Assembly: GCF_032854445.1 (NCBI RefSeq)
Contig: NC_088295.1
Span: forward strand, 56,651,249-56,715,248
Length of the DNA: 64,000 bases
Direction: 5' to 3'
Origin: Liolophura sinensis
Taxonomy: Eukaryota > Mollusca > Polyplacophora > Chitonida > Chitonidae
Shown here in pieces: positions 63,174 through 64,000 of the stretch. Both the position numbers and the translations under genes were made by a program. Position 1 is the stretch's first letter. The number at the start of each line of letters is the position of its first letter. The notes under the pieces were generated by a model that saw only the letters and a list, made by a program, of their open reading frames with translations, had not been told where the DNA came from and did no database searches.

Positions 63174-63348
63174 CTGGGTATGCATTCAGAGTGTCCTCTA
63201 ACCGAAACCTGGGAATGCATTCAGAGTGCCCCCTAACAGAAAACTGGGAATGCATTCAGAGTGCCCTCTAATAAAAAACTGGGACTGCATTCAGAGTGCC
63301 CTCTAACAGTAAACTAGGAATGCATTCAGAATGCCCTCTGACAGAAAA
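63174..63348 (+). repeat. 35-bp tandem repeat, 5 copies, inside the retroelement
   Basis: Units start ctgggaatgcattcagag at 63174, 63209, 63244, 63279 and 63314, an exact 35-bp spacing, with few substitutions. They lie between the gag-like relic and the nested SINE. Confidence 0.95.
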
Positions 63349-63379
63349 CAATGACTAGGATTCAATGAACAGGAATTTA

Positions 63380-63645
63380 TTTATTTATTTATTTGATTGG
63401 TGTTTTACGCCGTACTCAAGAATATTTCACTTATACGACGGCGGCCAACATTATGGTGGGAGGAAACCGAGCAGAGCCCGGCGCAAACCCACTACCATCT
63501 GCAGGTTGCTGCCAGACCTTCCCACGTACAGCCGGAGAGGAAGTCAGCATAAGCAGGACATGAACTCACAGCGACCGCATTGGTGAGAGACTCCTTGGTC
63601 ATTACGCTGCGCTAGCGCGCTAACCAACTGAACCACGGAGGCCCC
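63380..63645 (-). mobile_element. Full-length SINE nested in the retroelement, 11-bp target duplication
   Basis: Minus-strand copy with head ggcctccgtggttcagttgg, ttagcgcgctagcgcagcg near 63645, all core blocks, and an (AAAT)n tail toward 63380. The direct repeats acaggaattta at 63369-63379 and 63646-63656 are identical, giving exact element boundaries (266 bp). The insertion interrupts the retroelement, so it is the younger of the two. Confidence 0.95.
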
Positions 63646-64000
63646 ACAGGAATTTAAAGCATCAACACCTGTCAATACTTCTAAATAAGGAAAGCAGTTG
63701 CACGAATATCCAAATAAAGAGTTTGTCAAACAGTTAGTACAGGATTTAACCGACGGAGTGGATCTTGGGGTAGAGCTAAAAAATGAACCTACGATTGTGT
63801 CAGAGATAATATAACAGGAAATTTCCAGAGGCTTTCTGTTTTGGGCCTGTGGATGAGTGGCCTTTTCCTACTTATAGAATCAACCCTATTGCTATAGGTA
63901 CTGGGAAATATTTTGGAAGGGGGAAAGGAGCATCAGCGTACAAGATGCACACACAAGACGCATTCAAAACTATTCCGGTTTAAACAGAATTATAGCAGTT

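Larger units (their letters stand above)
62768..64000 (+). mobile_element. Decayed tyrosine-recombinase-type (DIRS/Ngaro-like) retroelement, runs off the window
   Basis: Three coding relics lie in order. At 62768-62992 a gag-like segment contains FYEYHKGFSAETASYL and a CxxC (TCNLCRVMNHTSDLC). After a frameshift, 62974-63171 carries a Cys cluster (ICINFNSKRTCNRNPC, then CIQC) of the CCCH/knuckle type common in such elements; the usual His is Tyr. From 63657, a frame with NKEFVKQLV and DLTDGVDLGVEL leads, after another frame change at about 63810, into GPVDEWPFPTYRINP and finally DAFKTIPV, which match the start and motif A of the reverse transcriptase. The block between them is deleted and stops interrupt it. 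The recombinase is not in view, so the subclass is inferred. Confidence 0.7.

Overview
This is an AT-rich, repeat-laden, intron-containing eukaryotic segment. Repeated copies of a tRNA-headed SINE with a conserved core and a short (ATTT/AAAT)n tail point to a lophotrochozoan, most likely a marine mollusc. That assignment is an inference from the style of the repeats and not from any diagnostic gene. Nothing prokaryotic is visible, and most long open frames are chance or low-complexity.

The one gene I recognise firmly is a CDKN1-type (p21/p27/dacapo family) cyclin-dependent kinase inhibitor on the minus strand. Exon 1 (28384..27721) encodes the complete CDK-inhibitory domain and ends at a strong splice donor. 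About 11.2 kb away, a strong acceptor at 16497 starts a very short terminal exon (16496..16483). Its phase fits, and it completes a C-terminal PCNA-interacting (PIP) box. About 0.3 kb upstream, a compact interval with a perfect CRE and a CACGTG E-box separates it from a possible small divergent plus-strand gene (28678..29072), which would encode a 60-residue protein with two CxxC pairs.

The rest is mostly repetitive or empty. From left to right: a degenerate inverted repeat (1.78-2.28 kb); a 145-bp hairpin MITE with a perfect 9-bp target duplication (3.95-4.11 kb); a 0.2-kb direct repeat bracketing a 30-bp minisatellite (5.2-6.85 kb); a CpG-rich island (11.5-11.9 kb); a 37-bp minisatellite (12.8-13.2 kb); the CDKN1 locus (about 15-28.4 kb); a mariner/Tc1-like transposase relic (30.5 kb); a 29-bp minisatellite of about 37 copies (35.7-36.76 kb); a palindromic element (37.1 kb); a 0.6-kb TTAA-flanked transposon derivative carrying a dead MADF/Myb-like reading frame (39.4-40.05 kb); and a probable ARF-like GTPase C-terminal fragment (43.9 kb).

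Continuing right: a TA microsatellite (49.3 kb), three more minisatellites (53.2, 54.8-55.7 and 59.7-60.3 kb), a pair of about 245-bp inverted repeats (61.15-62.08 kb), and at the right edge a decayed tyrosine-recombinase-type (DIRS/Ngaro-like) retroelement. That retroelement contains a 35-bp tandem repeat and a SINE with an 11-bp target duplication. Eight SINE insertions, in both orientations, are scattered from 13.6 kb to 63.6 kb.
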